Shown: positions 25,303 to 35,414, counted from the stretch's first letter. The stretch is DNA of 64,000 nt from Micromonospora halophytica (GCF_900090245.1 NZ_FMDN01000009.1:62001-126000), one strand, 5' to 3'. Translations and numbers: made by a program. Notes: a model not told the origin generated them from the letters alone.

Positions 25303-26331
25303 TCAGCCCCTGCGTGTGCCGCTGCTCGCCCGGACCACGAGCGTCGGCGGCACCTGCGGCGGCGCGACGCTGGGGCTCGGGCCGTCGGCGTCGAGCAGTT
25401 CCAGCAGGGTCGCGACGCACCGGCGGCCCACCTCGTCGAAGTCCTGCCGGATGGTGGTCAACGGCGGGGACAGGTACCCGGCCTCCGGGATGTCGTCGAA
25501 TCCGACCACGCTGACGTCGTCCGGCACCCGCCTGCCGCGCTGGTGCAGCGCGCTCAGCAGGCCGAGCGCCTGGTGGTCGTTGGCGCAGAAGACGGCGGTG
25601 ACGTCGGGCCGGTCCACCAGGGACAGTCCGATCTCGTAGCCGGAGCGGGGACTCCAGTCGCCGACGAGGGCCGGCGGCGCGGGCCGGCCGGCCGCCTCGA
25701 GGGCCTGTCGCCAGCCGTCGACGCGGTCACGGGCCTCCAGCCAGTCCCGTGGACCGGCGACGTGCCACACCGTCTCGTGCCGCAGGGCCAGCAGGTGCTC
25801 CACGGCCCGCCGGGCTCCGGTCACCTGGTCGACGGAGATGCTGGGCAGCACGCCCGCTCCCCCGCCGGACTCGACCACCACGGCGGGCACCCCGGTGGGC
25901 AGCCCGTGCACGGCGACCGCCGCCGTCATCATCGGCGCGATGATGACCACCCCGGCCACCGACTGCTCGGTGAGCGCGTCGATGGCCGAGGTCATGCCGG
26001 CCCGGTCGAGCTGCTCCAGCGCGACGATGCTGATGCCGTAGCCGGCCGCCCGGGCGGCCCGCTCGACCCCCAGCAGGGTGGCTGCCGGGCCGTAGAGGAT
26101 GGTGTCGAAGCTGACCACGCCGATGACCCGGGACCGCCGTCCGGCCAACCCGCGGGCCAGGGCGTTGGGACGGTAGTTGAGCTGGTGCACGGCGCGCAGC
26201 ACCCGCTCGCGGGTCTCCTGTCGGACGCTCGGATGGTTGTTGAGCACCCGTGACACGGTCTGGTGCGAGACACCGGCGAGCCGCGCGACGTCGCTCATCA
26301 CCGCGGCCCGCGCGGCCGGCTGCCGGCCCAT
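25303..26331 (-). CDS. araR: LacI-family repressor of the arabinose locus (AraR-type)
   Basis: 342 aa, ATG at 26331 after GAGGGGG. The helix-turn-helix reads MSDVARLAGVSHQTVSRVLNNHPSVRQETRERVLRAV and includes the LacI-type YRPNALARGLAGRRS hinge. The effector domain contains SISVDQVTGARRAVEHLLALRHETVWHVAGP and FCANDHQALGLL...DDVSVVGFDDIPEAGYLSPPLTTIRQDF. It is the last gene of the arabinose run, separated from araA by a 221-bp gap with a 20-bp tandem repeat. The palindrome in the araB promoter has the GCGCT core expected for this class. The LacI type, not the GntR-like AraR of Bacillus, is usual in actinobacteria. Confidence 0.88.
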   Translation of the reverse strand: MGRQPAARAAVMSDVARLAGVSHQTVSRVLNNHPSVRQETRERVLRAVHQLNYRPNALARGLAGRRSRVIGVVSFDTILYGPAATLLGVERAARAAGYGISIVALEQLDRAGMTSAIDALTEQSVAGVVIIAPMMTAAVAVHGLPTGVPAVVVESGGGAGVLPSISVDQVTGARRAVEHLLALRHETVWHVAGPRDWLEARDRVDGWRQALEAAGRPAPPALVGDWSPRSGYEIGLSLVDRPDVTAVFCANDHQALGLLSALHQRGRRVPDDVSVVGFDDIPEAGYLSPPLTTIRQDFDEVGRRCVATLLELLDADGPSPSVAPPQVPPTLVVRASSGTRRG

Positions 26332-26420
26332 GGCGACCCCCTCGTGCTCATCGTCGGCCCCCGTGACCATGGCCGTGTCCGGTGCGGCACGCCACGCCGG
26401 TGGCGTCGGCCGAGCCGACC

Positions 26421-26519
26421 CGCCGGCACCGTGGGGGACCCGCCGGCACCGTGGGGGACCCGCCGGCACCGTGGGGGACCCGCCGGCACCGTGGGGGACC
26501 CGCCGGCACCGTGGGGACC
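26421..26519. repeat. 20-bp tandem repeat x5 before araR
   Basis: Four exact head-to-tail copies of CGCCGGCACCGTGGGGGACC (26421-26500) and a fifth copy short by one G (26501-26519), in the 221-bp gap between the araA stop (26553) and the araR start (26331). Each unit holds the palindrome GCCGGC. The period is close to two DNA turns, so the units face the same side of the helix. Nothing in the repeat looks like a coding sequence. Confidence 0.97.
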
Positions 26520-26552
26520 CGCCGGCCGGCGCCCTCCCGGCGTACGCGCCGG

Positions 26553-28058
26553 TCAGAAGCCACGCGCCAGCCGGTAGTAGGCCTGGTTCCACCGCAGCTC
26601 GTCGGTGAGCCGGCGGGTGGTCGTCTGCGCGTCGATGACGACCAGTTCGGTGGCCACCATGTCGGCCAGGTCGTGCAGCTCCTCGACGCCGACGGCCTGG
26701 GACAGCACGGTGTGGTGCGGGGCGCCGGCGGTGAGCCACGCCTCCGCCGAGCGGGGCAGGTCCGGGCGGGGCCGCCACACCGCGCGGGCCACCGGCAGCT
26801 TCGGCAACGGCTGCGGCGGGGCGACCACGTCGATCTCGTTGGCGACCAGCCGGAACCGCTCCCCCATGTCGGCCAGACCCAGCACCACGGCCGGGCCGGG
26901 CCGGGCGTCGAACACCAGCCGCACCGGGTCCTCGCGGCCACCGATGCCCAACGGATGGATCTCCACGCTCGGCGCCGCCGCGGCGATGCTCGGGCACACC
27001 TCCAGCATGTGCGCGCCGAGGACCAGCTCCCGGCCGGGGGTGAGGTCGTAGGTGTAGTCCTCCATGAACGACGTCCCACCGGTGGCGCCGACCGACATCG
27101 CCTTGAGCGTGCGGACCAGCACGGAGGTCTTCCAGTCCCCCTCGCCGCCGAAGCCGTACCCGTCGGCCATCAGCCGCTGCACCGCGATGCCGGGCAGCTG
27201 GCGCAGCCCCCCGAGGTCCTCGAAGTTGGTGGTGAAGGCCCGGAAGCCACCGGCGTCGAGGAAGTCGCGCAGCCCCGCCTCGATCCGGGCGGCGTAGCGC
27301 AGACAGTCGCGCCGCTCCCCGTCGGGGCGCAGCTCGGCGACGAGCCGGTAGGCGTCGTCGTACTCCTTGACCAGTTCGTCGACCCGGGTGTCCGGCACCG
27401 CGTCGACGGCCTGGACCAGGTCGTTGACCCCGTACGTGTTGACGGAGACGCCGAAGCGCAGCTCCGCCTCGACCTTGTCGCCCTCGGTCACCGCCACGTC
27501 GCGCATGTTGTCGCCGAAGCGGGCCAGCCGCAGCGACCGCAGTTCGGCGTGCCCGACGGCAGCCCGGATCCACGCCGCGATGCGGGCGGTGACCTGCGGG
27601 TTGCTGACGTGCCCGGCGACCGTCTTGCGGGCCACCCCCAGCCGGGTCTGCACGTACCCGAACTCGCGGTCGCCGTGGGCGGCCTGGTTCAGGTTCATGA
27701 AGTCCATGTCGATCTCGGACCAGGGCAGCTCGACGTTGGCCTGGGTGTGCAGGTGCAGCAGCGGGGTACGCAGCGCGTCCAGCCCGGAGATCCACATCTT
27801 CGCCGGGGAGAACGTGTGCATCCAGGCGATCACCCCGACCGCCCCCTGCACGGCGGCGTCGCGGCAGACCGCCAGGATCTCCGTGCTGGAGGTGAGCACC
27901 GGCTTCCAGACCACCCGGGCGGGGATGGCGGGGTCGGCGTCGAGCAGCGCGGCGATCCGCCGGGACTGCTCCGCCACCTGGCGCAGGGTCTTCTCGCCGT
28001 ACAGGCCCTGGCTGCCGGTGAGGAACCAGACCTCGGCGGCGGGTGGTGTGCTGGTCAT
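26553..28058 (-). CDS. araA: L-arabinose isomerase
   Basis: 501 aa, the usual length of the family, ATG at 28058 after GGAAGG. Converts L-arabinose to L-ribulose in the cytosol, the first step of the pathway. Family blocks seen: [56 protein letters not shown], the active-site Glu in [14 protein letters not shown] and [11 protein letters not shown], and metal-binding His residues such as AHMLEVCP and HTVLSQA. It lies 29 bp after the second permease gene, so sugar uptake and conversion share a transcript. The next gene is araR after a repeat-filled gap. Confidence 0.97.
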   Translation of the reverse strand: MTSTPPAAEVWFLTGSQGLYGEKTLRQVAEQSRRIAALLDADPAIPARVVWKPVLTSSTEILAVCRDAAVQGAVGVIAWMHTFSPAKMWISGLDALRTPLLHLHTQANVELPWSEIDMDFMNLNQAAHGDREFGYVQTRLGVARKTVAGHVSNPQVTARIAAWIRAAVGHAELRSLRLARFGDNMRDVAVTEGDKVEAELRFGVSVNTYGVNDLVQAVDAVPDTRVDELVKEYDDAYRLVAELRPDGERRDCLRYAARIEAGLRDFLDAGGFRAFTTNFEDLGGLRQLPGIAVQRLMADGYGFGGEGDWKTSVLVRTLKAMSVGATGGTSFMEDYTYDLTPGRELVLGAHMLEVCPSIAAAAPSVEIHPLGIGGREDPVRLVFDARPGPAVVLGLADMGERFRLVANEIDVVAPPQPLPKLPVARAVWRPRPDLPRSAEAWLTAGAPHHTVLSQAVGVEELHDLADMVATELVVIDAQTTTRRLTDELRWNQAYYRLARGF

Positions 28059-28087
28059 GGGCGTGCCTTCCGTGGAACTGGTCGGGG

Positions 28088-29080
28088 TCACTTGGTGCGG
28101 ATGCCGACGAGGCGTTGGAGCAGGATGAACGCGAACAGCAGGCCACCGATGACGATCTTGGTCCACCAGGAGCTGAGGGTGCCGTCGAAGGTGATCAGGG
28201 TCTGGATCACGCCGAGGACCAGCACGCCCAGCACGGTGCCGAAGACGTAGCCGGAGCCACCGGTGAGCAGGGTGCCGCCGATGACGACCGCGGCGATGAC
28301 GTCCAACTCCATGCCGACGGCGATCAGCGGGGCGCCGGAGAGGGTGTAGAAGGACAGCAGGATGCCGCCAACGGCCGAGCAGAGCCCACTGATCGTGTAG
28401 ACGGCGATCCTGGTCCGCCCGACCGGCAGGCCCATCAGCAGCGCCGACTGCTGGTTGCCGCCGATGGCGTACACGTTGCGGCCCAGCCGGGTGTAGGCGA
28501 GCGTGAACGCGGCCACCGCGACCACGGCCAGGGCGATCAGGACACTGACGGTCACGAAGTTCTCGCCGACGCGGATGCGCGCCTGCGCCACCGAGGTCCA
28601 GAACCCGTCGGCGATCGGGACGGAGGTCGAGCTGATCCAGGTGCACATGCCCCGGGCGAAGAACATCCCGGCCAGGGTGACGATGAACGGCTGGATGTCG
28701 AAGAAGTGGATGACGCAGCCCATCGCGAACCCGAGGGTCGGGCCGATCAGCAGCGCGATCAGCAGCACCAGAGCGGGGTGCAGCCCGTCGCGCAGCAGGG
28801 ACGCCGACACCATCGCGGTCATCGCCACGACCGAGCCGACCGACAGGTCGATGCCGCCGGTGAGGATCACGAAGGTCATGCCGACCGCGACGACGAGCAG
28901 GAAGCCGTTGTCGATGAAGATGTTGAAGACGACCTGGACGTTGGAGAAGGCGCGGTACTGCGAGACGCCGACGCCGTACATGACGAGCAGCAGGGCGAGG
29001 GTGGCCAGCACCGGCACGTGCCGTTGCGGCACCCGCCACCATGCGCGCTCCGCGCGCGCGGCCAGTGGTGTCGTGGTCAT
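28088..29080 (-). CDS. Sugar ABC transporter permease (YjfF-like)
   Basis: 330 aa, about nine to ten transmembrane helices of the BPD_transp_2 (RbsC/YtfT/YjfF) family. Hallmarks are [21 protein letters not shown] near residue 70-90, [21 protein letters not shown] and [22 protein letters not shown] (the cytosolic coupling region). Its start overlaps the stop of the first permease by 4 bp, so the two probably form a heterodimer. By context with araB, araD and araA it should import L-arabinose, possibly arabinofuranose. Confidence 0.93.
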   Translation of the reverse strand: MTTTPLAARAERAWWRVPQRHVPVLATLALLLVMYGVGVSQYRAFSNVQVVFNIFIDNGFLLVVAVGMTFVILTGGIDLSVGSVVAMTAMVSASLLRDGLHPALVLLIALLIGPTLGFAMGCVIHFFDIQPFIVTLAGMFFARGMCTWISSTSVPIADGFWTSVAQARIRVGENFVTVSVLIALAVVAVAAFTLAYTRLGRNVYAIGGNQQSALLMGLPVGRTRIAVYTISGLCSAVGGILLSFYTLSGAPLIAVGMELDVIAAVVIGGTLLTGGSGYVFGTVLGVLVLGVIQTLITFDGTLSSWWTKIVIGGLLFAFILLQRLVGIRTK

Positions 29081-30147
29081 GCCGGAACCTGCTCCTTCTG
29101 CTTCTCGGCGGCGGGCGCCGGGGCCACCGTGGACGGGCGCCGGCGTCGGAGGCGGGCGCGGAACGCCGGGGCCTGGATGAGGCAGACCGCGATCACCACC
29201 ACCGCCTTGAACAGCAGGGCCGTCTGCGGGTCGATGTCCATGGCGTACACGGAGGTGGTCAGGGTCTGGATGATCAGCGCGCCGACGATGGTGCCGCTGA
29301 GGAAGAACCGGCCGCCGGCCAGCGACGTACCGCCGATGACCACGGCCAGGATCGCGTCGAGTTCCACCCAGAGACCGGCGGCGTTGCCGTCGGCGCTGGA
29401 GACGTTCGCGGTCATCATGAAGCCGGCGACGGCCGCGCAGGCAGCGCTGACCACGTACACGAGGAAGGTGATCCGGCGGGAGCGGACGCCCGCGAGTCGG
29501 CTCGCCTCGGCGTTGCCGCCGACCGCCTCGATGATCATGCCGAGGGCGGTACGCCGGGTCAGCACCGCCACGACCAGGGTCACCGCCAGGGCGACGACGA
29601 TCGCGAACGGCAGGGTGAGCAGGTGCCCCACCCCGATCGTCCGGTACGGCCCGCTGTTGACGGTGATGATCTGCCCGGAGGTGATCAGCTGGGCCAGACC
29701 ACGCCCGGCGACCATCAGGATCAGCGTGGCGATGATCGGCTGGATGCCGATGACGGCGACCAGGACCCCGTTCCAGGCACCGAGCAGCAGGGCGATGCCG
29801 AAGGCGAGGGCCAGCGCGGTCAGCACGCCGCCCAGGCTGTCCTGGTCGGGCTGCTCGCTGATGTACAGGCAGGCCACCGCCCCGCTGACCGCGACGACGC
29901 TGCCCACCGACAGGTCGATGCCGCCGGTGGCGATCACCAGGGACATGCCCAGGGCCACCAGGATCAGCGGGGCGCTGAGCCGGACGATGTCGATCAGGCT
30001 GCCGTACAGGTGGCCGTTCTTCAGCTCGACCGACAGGAAGCTCGGCCGGTGGACGGTGTTCGCCGCCAGCAGCACCAGCAGCACCACCAGCGGCCAGAAC
30101 AGCCGGTGGCCGGTGATCGTCGTGACACGGGTCCGCACGGTGCTCAT
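29077..30147 (-). CDS. Sugar ABC transporter permease (YtfT-like)
   Basis: 356 aa, same family as the following permease: [48 protein letters not shown] and [23 protein letters not shown] are seen. The N-terminus ([24 protein letters not shown]) is the first membrane helix; the C-terminal 30 residues are a charged cytosolic tail ([23 protein letters not shown]). Overlapping starts and stops (30144-30147 and 29077-29080) join ATPase, permease 1 and permease 2 in one transcript. The order is the same as in the E. coli galactofuranose system YtfQRT-YjfF. Confidence 0.93.
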   Translation of the reverse strand: MSTVRTRVTTITGHRLFWPLVVLLVLLAANTVHRPSFLSVELKNGHLYGSLIDIVRLSAPLILVALGMSLVIATGGIDLSVGSVVAVSGAVACLYISEQPDQDSLGGVLTALALAFGIALLLGAWNGVLVAVIGIQPIIATLILMVAGRGLAQLITSGQIITVNSGPYRTIGVGHLLTLPFAIVVALAVTLVVAVLTRRTALGMIIEAVGGNAEASRLAGVRSRRITFLVYVVSAACAAVAGFMMTANVSSADGNAAGLWVELDAILAVVIGGTSLAGGRFFLSGTIVGALIIQTLTTSVYAMDIDPQTALLFKAVVVIAVCLIQAPAFRARLRRRRPSTVAPAPAAEKQKEQVPA

Positions 30148-31688
30148 GCCTTCTCCAGCCCTTCCTGCTGCGCGCCGCTGGCGATGGCCCGCATGACGCG
30201 GTCGGCGTCGAGCGAGTCGTCGTTGGCCAGCTGGGCGACCATCTGCCGGTCGCGCATCACGGCCACCGTGTGGCTGAGCCGCAGCACCTCCTCCAGCTCG
30301 GCGGAGATGAACAGCACCGCCATGCCGCCGTCGGAGAGCTCGGCCACCAGGCGCTGGATCTCGGTCTTCGCGCCGATGTCGATGCCCCGGGTCGGCTCGT
30401 CCAGGATCAGCAGCCGCGGCTCGGTGATCAGCCAGCGGGCGAGCAGCACCTTCTGCTGGTTGCCGCCGGAGAGGTTGCGCACCGGCATGTCCGGGTCGGC
30501 CGGGCGGATGCTCAGCGCCTCGATCCAGCGCTGGACCAGCTCGTCCTGCCGGCGTCGGGGCACCGGGCGCAGCCAGCCCCGCGCCGCCTGCATCGCCAGG
30601 ATGATGTTCTCCCGCACCGTCAGCTCACCGACCAGCCCTTCGGTGCGGCGGTTCTCCGAGCAGAAGGCGATGTCCCGTTCGATCGCCGCCACCGGCGTCC
30701 GCACGGCTGCCGGCCGCCCGGCCACGGTGAGCCGGCCCCGGTCCGCGCGGTCCGCGCCGAAGAGCAACCGGGCGACCTCGGTACGCCCCGAGCCGAGCAG
30801 CCCGGCCAGGCCGACGACCTCACCCTGGTGGATGGTGAGGCTGAACGGCGCCACCGAGCCGGCACGGCCGAGCCCGTCGGCCTCGACCAGCGCTTTGCCG
30901 GCGGCGACGGCCGCCGGGTCACGGCCGGCCTCGGAGTCCAGGCGCTCCAGCGCGTCCAACTCCTTGCCGATCATCTTCTCGACGAGGGCGATCTGCGGCA
31001 GGTCGGCGGTCAGGTACTCGCCGACCAGGCGACCGTTGCGCAGCACCGTGATCCGGTCGGCGATGGCGTACACCTGGTCGAGGAAGTGGGTGACGAAGAG
31101 GATCGCGATGCCCTCGTCGCGCAACTGCCGCATGACCCGCAGCAGTTGGGCGACCTCGTCGGCGTCCAGGCTGGAAGTGGGCTCGTCGAGGATCAGCACC
31201 CGCGCCCGCACGTCGACGGCGCGGGCGATGGCCACCATCTGCTGCACCGCGAGCGAGTAGCTGCCGAGCAGTTCGGTGACGTCGATGTGCAGGTCGAGAC
31301 GGGCCAGCAGGGCCTGCGCCCGCCGGCGGGTCTCGCGCCAGTCGACCACGCCGAGGCGGCGCGGCTCCCGGCCGATGAAGATGTTCTCCGCCACGGACAG
31401 GTTCGGGCAGAGGTTGACCTCCTGGTAGACGGTGCTCACGCCCGCCGCGGTGGCCTGCATCGGGCCGGCGAAGGAGACCTGCGCGCCGTCGAGGGTGACG
31501 GTCCCGGCGTCGGTGTCGTACACGCCGGTCAGCACCTTGATCAGGGTGGACTTGCCGGCGCCGTTCTCGCCCATCAGGGCGTGGACCTCACCGGGGAACA
31601 GGCGGAAGTCGACACCGTCGAGGGCGCGTACGCCCGGGAAGAGCTTGCTGATCGCGGTCATCGTCAGGACCGGATGCCTCTGCGACAT
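30144..31688 (-). CDS. Sugar ABC transporter ATPase, two-domain (YtfR/AraG-like)
   Basis: 514 aa. I chose ATG at 31688 (MSQRHPVLTMTAISKLFPGV). Domain 1 has Walker A GENGAGKSTLIKVLTG, Walker B VLILDEPTSSLDADE and the H-loop FVTHFLDQ. Domain 2 has the weak Walker A GLLGSGRTEVARLLFG typical of this family, signature LSGGNQQKVLLARWL, Walker B LLILDEPTRGIDIGAK and a family-specific ISAELEE in place of the H-loop. It powers both permeases. It follows the binding-protein gene by 189 bp, a gap that holds a strong palindrome, so its level is probably below that of the binding protein. Confidence 0.95.
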   Translation of the reverse strand: MSQRHPVLTMTAISKLFPGVRALDGVDFRLFPGEVHALMGENGAGKSTLIKVLTGVYDTDAGTVTLDGAQVSFAGPMQATAAGVSTVYQEVNLCPNLSVAENIFIGREPRRLGVVDWRETRRRAQALLARLDLHIDVTELLGSYSLAVQQMVAIARAVDVRARVLILDEPTSSLDADEVAQLLRVMRQLRDEGIAILFVTHFLDQVYAIADRITVLRNGRLVGEYLTADLPQIALVEKMIGKELDALERLDSEAGRDPAAVAAGKALVEADGLGRAGSVAPFSLTIHQGEVVGLAGLLGSGRTEVARLLFGADRADRGRLTVAGRPAAVRTPVAAIERDIAFCSENRRTEGLVGELTVRENIILAMQAARGWLRPVPRRRQDELVQRWIEALSIRPADPDMPVRNLSGGNQQKVLLARWLITEPRLLILDEPTRGIDIGAKTEIQRLVAELSDGGMAVLFISAELEEVLRLSHTVAVMRDRQMVAQLANDDSLDADRVMRAIASGAQQEGLEKA

Positions 31689-31783
31689 CCCACCAGACCT
31701 TTCGTGGTTCTCGGCGGTACCGGGCGGGCGCGACCGCGCGGGGCGGTCCCGGTCCGTCGGTGTGCGGGCGCGGGGAGGTGGCC

Positions 31784-31815
31784 GGGCCGGCGGTGTCCCG
31801 GGACACCGCCGGCCC
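31784..31815. terminator. 32-nt perfect palindrome between binding-protein and ATPase genes
   Basis: Two 16-base arms (31784-31799 GGGCCGGCGGTGTCCC and 31800-31815) are exact reverse complements. In mRNA this folds into a very stable hairpin 63 bases downstream of the binding-protein stop. A hairpin here either ends some transcripts or protects the upstream message, giving more binding protein than transporter, as known for sugar ABC operons such as malE-malF. Confidence 0.75.
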
Positions 31816-31877
31816 GCCGCCGTCACGGCGAGGATTCGTCGCGAGCGGACGCCGGGTCGTCGCCCGGGTCCGGAGGG

Positions 31878-32879
31878 TCAGTACTTGCGCGTCGGCAGCG
31901 CGGCCTTGGCCTGCTCGACGGTGAACGTGGTCTCCTCGGTCTCCACCCGGGTGGGCACCGACTCGCCGGCGTGCACCTTCTTCACCAGGTCCATCAGCTG
32001 GGGCCCGAGCAGCGGGCTGCACTCGGCGATGAAGTTGAACTTGCCGTCGGCCAGGGCCTGCATGCCGTCCTTGACCGCGTCGATGGTGATGATGGTGATG
32101 TCCTTGCCGGGCACCTTGCCGGCCGCGGTGATCGCCTCCAGCGCGCCGAGGCCCATGTCGTCGTTGTGCGCGAAGAGCACGTCGATCTTCGGGTTGGCCT
32201 TGAGGAACTGCTCCATGACCTGCTTGCCGCCGGCCCGGGTGAAGTCACCGCTCTGCGACGCGACGACCTTGAGGTTGGGGTTGGCCGCGATCGCCTCGGC
32301 GAAGCCCTTCCTACGGTCGTTCGCCGGGGCCGAGCCGGTGGTGCCCTGCAGCTCGACGATGTTCACCGGCCCGGTGGCGGACCTGGTCTGCTCGACCAGC
32401 CACTCACCGGACAGGCGGCCCTCCTTGACGAAGTCCGAGCCGATGAACGTCTGGTAGAGGGTCTTGTCGGCGGAGTCGACGCTGCGGTCGGTGAGGATCA
32501 CCGGGATCTTGGCGTCCCTGGCCTCCTTGAGCACGGTGTCCCAGCCGGACTCCACCACGGGCGAGAAGGCGATCACGTCCACCTTCTGCTGGATGAAGTT
32601 GCGGATCGCCTTGATCTGGTTCTCCTGCTTCTGCTGGGCGTCGTCGAACTTCAGCTCGATGCCGGCCGCCCCGGCGGCTTCCTTGATCGAATTGGTGTTC
32701 GCGGTACGCCAGCCGCTCTCCGCGCCGACCTGGGAGAACCCGAGGACGATCTTGTCGGTGCCGCCGGCGTCACCGCCGGTGTCGCTGTTGCCGCAGCCGG
32801 ACAGGCCGGTCGCCAGCAGGCCGGCGGCGAGCAGGGCGCCGAGCCCACGACGGGTGATGGTGGTACGGATGTGCACCAT
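31878..32879 (-). CDS. Sugar-binding lipoprotein (YtfQ-like)
   Basis: 333 aa, ATG at 32879 after AAGGAG. Lipoprotein signal RRGLGALLAAGLLATGLSGC, with lipidation at Cys29 and a twin arginine just before, so it sits on the outer face of the membrane. The mature part is a Peripla_BP_4 fold (LGFSQVGAESGWRTANTNSIKEAA, VDVIAFSPVVESGWDTVLKEA, VLFAHNDDMGLGALEAI, IAECSPLLGPQLMD). The sequence type is close to the galactofuranose-binding YtfQ; next to araBDA it more likely binds L-arabinose. A 10-bp long-range stem (32913-32922 with 32951-32960) lies in its 5' region. Confidence 0.93.
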   Translation of the reverse strand: MVHIRTTITRRGLGALLAAGLLATGLSGCGNSDTGGDAGGTDKIVLGFSQVGAESGWRTANTNSIKEAAGAAGIELKFDDAQQKQENQIKAIRNFIQQKVDVIAFSPVVESGWDTVLKEARDAKIPVILTDRSVDSADKTLYQTFIGSDFVKEGRLSGEWLVEQTRSATGPVNIVELQGTTGSAPANDRRKGFAEAIAANPNLKVVASQSGDFTRAGGKQVMEQFLKANPKIDVLFAHNDDMGLGALEAITAAGKVPGKDITIITIDAVKDGMQALADGKFNFIAECSPLLGPQLMDLVKKVHAGESVPTRVETEETTFTVEQAKAALPTRKY

Positions 32880-33024
32880 GTCGGTGACTCCTTCGGGGGT
32901 GAGGTGGGGGTGCCACCCGGCCGGTCGGCACGGCACGTCGGACGGCGCCGGGCCGGGTGGGTGGTGCGGTGGTGCGATCGGCCGGCCGGTCTGCGGGGGC
33001 GGGTCCGGCCGGGACACGGGCGGG

Positions 33025-33717
33025 TCACCGGGCGGTGGAACGCGTACCCGGCTGGCCGTAGACGTTCTGGTAGCGGTCGTAGAGCGAGTCGATGTCGGCG
33101 CGGGCCATCGGCACCGGCGTGCCGAGCGCCCGGGTCAGGTGCGCGGTACGGGCCACGTCCTCGCACATCACCGCCGCCTTCACCGCCGCCCGGGCGTCGG
33201 GGCCGATGGTGAAGACACCGTGGTTGCGCATCAGCACCGCCGGCGAGCGGTGCCCGGACAGGGTCGCCACGATCCCCTTGCCGATGTCGTCGCCGCCGAT
33301 CAGGGCGAAGGGACCGACCGGGATCTCGCCGCCGAACTCGTCGGCCTGGGCGGTCAGGTGGCACGGGACGGGCTCGCCGCGCGCCGCCCAGGCGGTGGCG
33401 TACCCGCTGTGGGTGTGCACCACGCCGCCCACCTCGGGCATCGCCCGGTAGACGTAGGCGTGCGCGGCGGTGTCGCTGGACGGCGAGAGGTCGCCGTCGA
33501 CCACCACGCCGTCGAGGTCGCAGACGATCATGTTCTCCGGGCTCAGGTCGTCGTAGGACACCCCGCTGGGCTTGATGACCATCAGGTCCCGTCCGGGCAC
33601 CCGGGCGGAGACGTTCCCGGCCGTCCAGGCCACCAGTTGGTAGCGGACCAGTTCGGCGTGCAGGCTCGCCACGGTCTCCCGCAGCCGGGTCACCTCGGCG
33701 GGCAGTTCGACGCTCAT
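33025..33717 (-). CDS. araD: L-ribulose-5-phosphate 4-epimerase
   Basis: 230 aa, class II aldolase fold. Converts L-ribulose 5-phosphate to D-xylulose 5-phosphate, third step of arabinose use. Phosphate and metal sites seen: WTAGNVSARVPGRDLMVIKPSGVSYDDL, the zinc-binding pair in GGVVHTHSGYATAWAARGEPVPCHLT, and the third His in AVLMRNHGVFTIG. The C-terminus YDRYQNVYGQ is a family hallmark. Its start overlaps the araB stop by 4 bp. The 145-bp gap to the binding-protein gene suggests a possible extra promoter there, but no clear box was seen. Confidence 0.96.
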   Translation of the reverse strand: MSVELPAEVTRLRETVASLHAELVRYQLVAWTAGNVSARVPGRDLMVIKPSGVSYDDLSPENMIVCDLDGVVVDGDLSPSSDTAAHAYVYRAMPEVGGVVHTHSGYATAWAARGEPVPCHLTAQADEFGGEIPVGPFALIGGDDIGKGIVATLSGHRSPAVLMRNHGVFTIGPDARAAVKAAVMCEDVARTAHLTRALGTPVPMARADIDSLYDRYQNVYGQPGTRSTAR

Positions 33718-35414
33718 GCCATCACCTCCAGGGGTGCCGCGGCCGGCGCGGCCGGGGTCGGGTCGGCCGCCTGTCGGGCGGCGTTGCGGATGGCCCGCAG
33801 GCGCAGCAGCGTGTCGTCGCCGCCACGGCCGAAGTGGTCGTGCAGGCGGCGGTACTCGGCGTACAGGGCGTCGTAGGCGCGGGCACGCTCCGGGTCGGGC
33901 CGGTACACGTCCCGGTCCACCCGGCCCATCGCCGCCGAGGCGGCCGGCACGTCGGGGTACGCGCCGGCGGCCACCGCCGCGTGGATCGCCGAGCCCAGCG
34001 CCGGGCCCTGCGCGGAGCCGATGATGCCCAGCGGACGCCGGGTGACGTCGGCGTAGATCTGCATCAGCAGCGTGTTGGCGGTCAGCCCACCGGCGACGAT
34101 CACCTCGTCGACCGGCACTCCCGCGTCGGCGAACGCCTCGATGATCATCCGGGTGCCGTACGCGGTGGACTCCAGCAGCGCGCGGTAGACGTCCGGGGGG
34201 CGGGTGGCCAGGGTGAGCCCGACGAGGACGCCGCTGAGGTCGTGGTTGACCAGCAGGGAGCGGTTGCCGTTCCACCAGTCGAGCGCGATCAGGCCGTGCG
34301 CGCCGACGGGCTGGGCGGCCGCGGCCGCGCTCAGCGCCTCGTGCGAGGCCCAGCCGGCGGGCGCGGCGTGCTCGACGTACCAGCCGAAGATGTCGCCGAC
34401 CCCGCTCTGGCCGGCCTCGTAGCCCCAGGAGCCGGCGCTGATCCCGCCGTCGACCACGCCGCACATGCCGGCGACCTCGGCCAGCCGGGCGCCGTTGACG
34501 ACGTGGCAGGTGGAGGTGCCCATGATGGCGACCAGCCGGCCCGGGTCGAGGGCCTGGGCGGCGGCGGCGGTGACGTGGGCGTCCACGTTGCCCACCGCGA
34601 CCGCGACGCCCTCGGGCAGGCCGGTCCAGGCGGCGGCCTGCGCGGTGAGCCCGCCGGCCCGGGCGCCCAGCGGCGCGAGCCGGCCGTCGAGCTTGGCGAC
34701 GAAGTCGGCGAAGCCCGGGTGCAGGGCGGCGAGGTAGTCCCGGGCCGGGTAGCGGCCGTCCTGACGGATTCCCTTGTAGCCGGCGGTGCACACGTTGCGG
34801 GTCTCGGCGCCGCAGAGCTGCCAGACGATCCAGTCGGCGGCCTCGATCCACCGCTCGGCGCGGGCGTAGAGCTCCGGGTCCTCCTCCAGTAGTTGCAGGG
34901 CCTTGGCGTACTGCCACTCGGCGGAGATCTTCCCGCCGTAGCGGCCGATCCAGGGTTCGCCGCGCTCGTGGGCGAGGGCGTTGATCCGGTCGGCCTGGCG
35001 TTGGGCGGCGTGGTGCTTCCACAGCTTCGCCCAGGCGTGCGGCCGGGTGCGCAGCTCGGGCACCTCGCACAGCGGGGTGCCGTCGGCCAGGGTGGGCAGC
35101 ACCGTGCAGGCGGTGAAGTCGATGCCGACGCCGATCACCCGCGCCGGGTCGACGCCGGCGGCGGCGAGGGCCGCGGGCACCGCCTGCCGGAGCACGTCGC
35201 GGTAGTCGTCGGGGTCCTGCAGCGCCCAGTCCGCCGGCAGTCGCCGACCGTCGGCGGCGGTGAGCGCGGTGTCCATGACCGCGTGTCGGTACTCGTGCAC
35301 CGCGGTGCCCACCTCGGCGCCGTCGGCGACCCGCACCACCAGTGCCCGCCCCGACAACGTGCCGAAGTCGACGCCGACGACGTACCGGTCGTCCGGTCCT
35401 GCAGCTTCGTCCAT
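33714..35414 (-). CDS. araB: L-ribulokinase
   Basis: 566 aa, FGGY kinase fold; phosphorylates L-ribulose at O5. I chose ATG at 35414 because GGGAGG lies six bases before it; the in-frame ATG at 35420 abuts that site. Blocks seen: VVGVDFGTLSGRALVVR (phosphate 1), GVGIDFTACTVLPTLADG, GKISAEWQYAKALQLLEEDPE, AIMGTSTCHVVNGARLAEVAGMCG, and IVAGGLTANTLLMQIYADVTRRPLGI with the ATP-binding GSAQGPALGSAIHAAVAAG. First gene of the arabinose transcript. Its promoter carries an AraR-type operator between the -35 and -10 boxes. Confidence 0.96.
   Translation of the reverse strand: MDEAAGPDDRYVVGVDFGTLSGRALVVRVADGAEVGTAVHEYRHAVMDTALTAADGRRLPADWALQDPDDYRDVLRQAVPAALAAAGVDPARVIGVGIDFTACTVLPTLADGTPLCEVPELRTRPHAWAKLWKHHAAQRQADRINALAHERGEPWIGRYGGKISAEWQYAKALQLLEEDPELYARAERWIEAADWIVWQLCGAETRNVCTAGYKGIRQDGRYPARDYLAALHPGFADFVAKLDGRLAPLGARAGGLTAQAAAWTGLPEGVAVAVGNVDAHVTAAAAQALDPGRLVAIMGTSTCHVVNGARLAEVAGMCGVVDGGISAGSWGYEAGQSGVGDIFGWYVEHAAPAGWASHEALSAAAAAQPVGAHGLIALDWWNGNRSLLVNHDLSGVLVGLTLATRPPDVYRALLESTAYGTRMIIEAFADAGVPVDEVIVAGGLTANTLLMQIYADVTRRPLGIIGSAQGPALGSAIHAAVAAGAYPDVPAASAAMGRVDRDVYRPDPERARAYDALYAEYRRLHDHFGRGGDDTLLRLRAIRNAARQAADPTPAAPAAAPLEVMA

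Noticed and set aside
26421..26519. CRISPR array
   Set aside because: The 20-bp units are directly joined with no spacers, and no cas genes are present.
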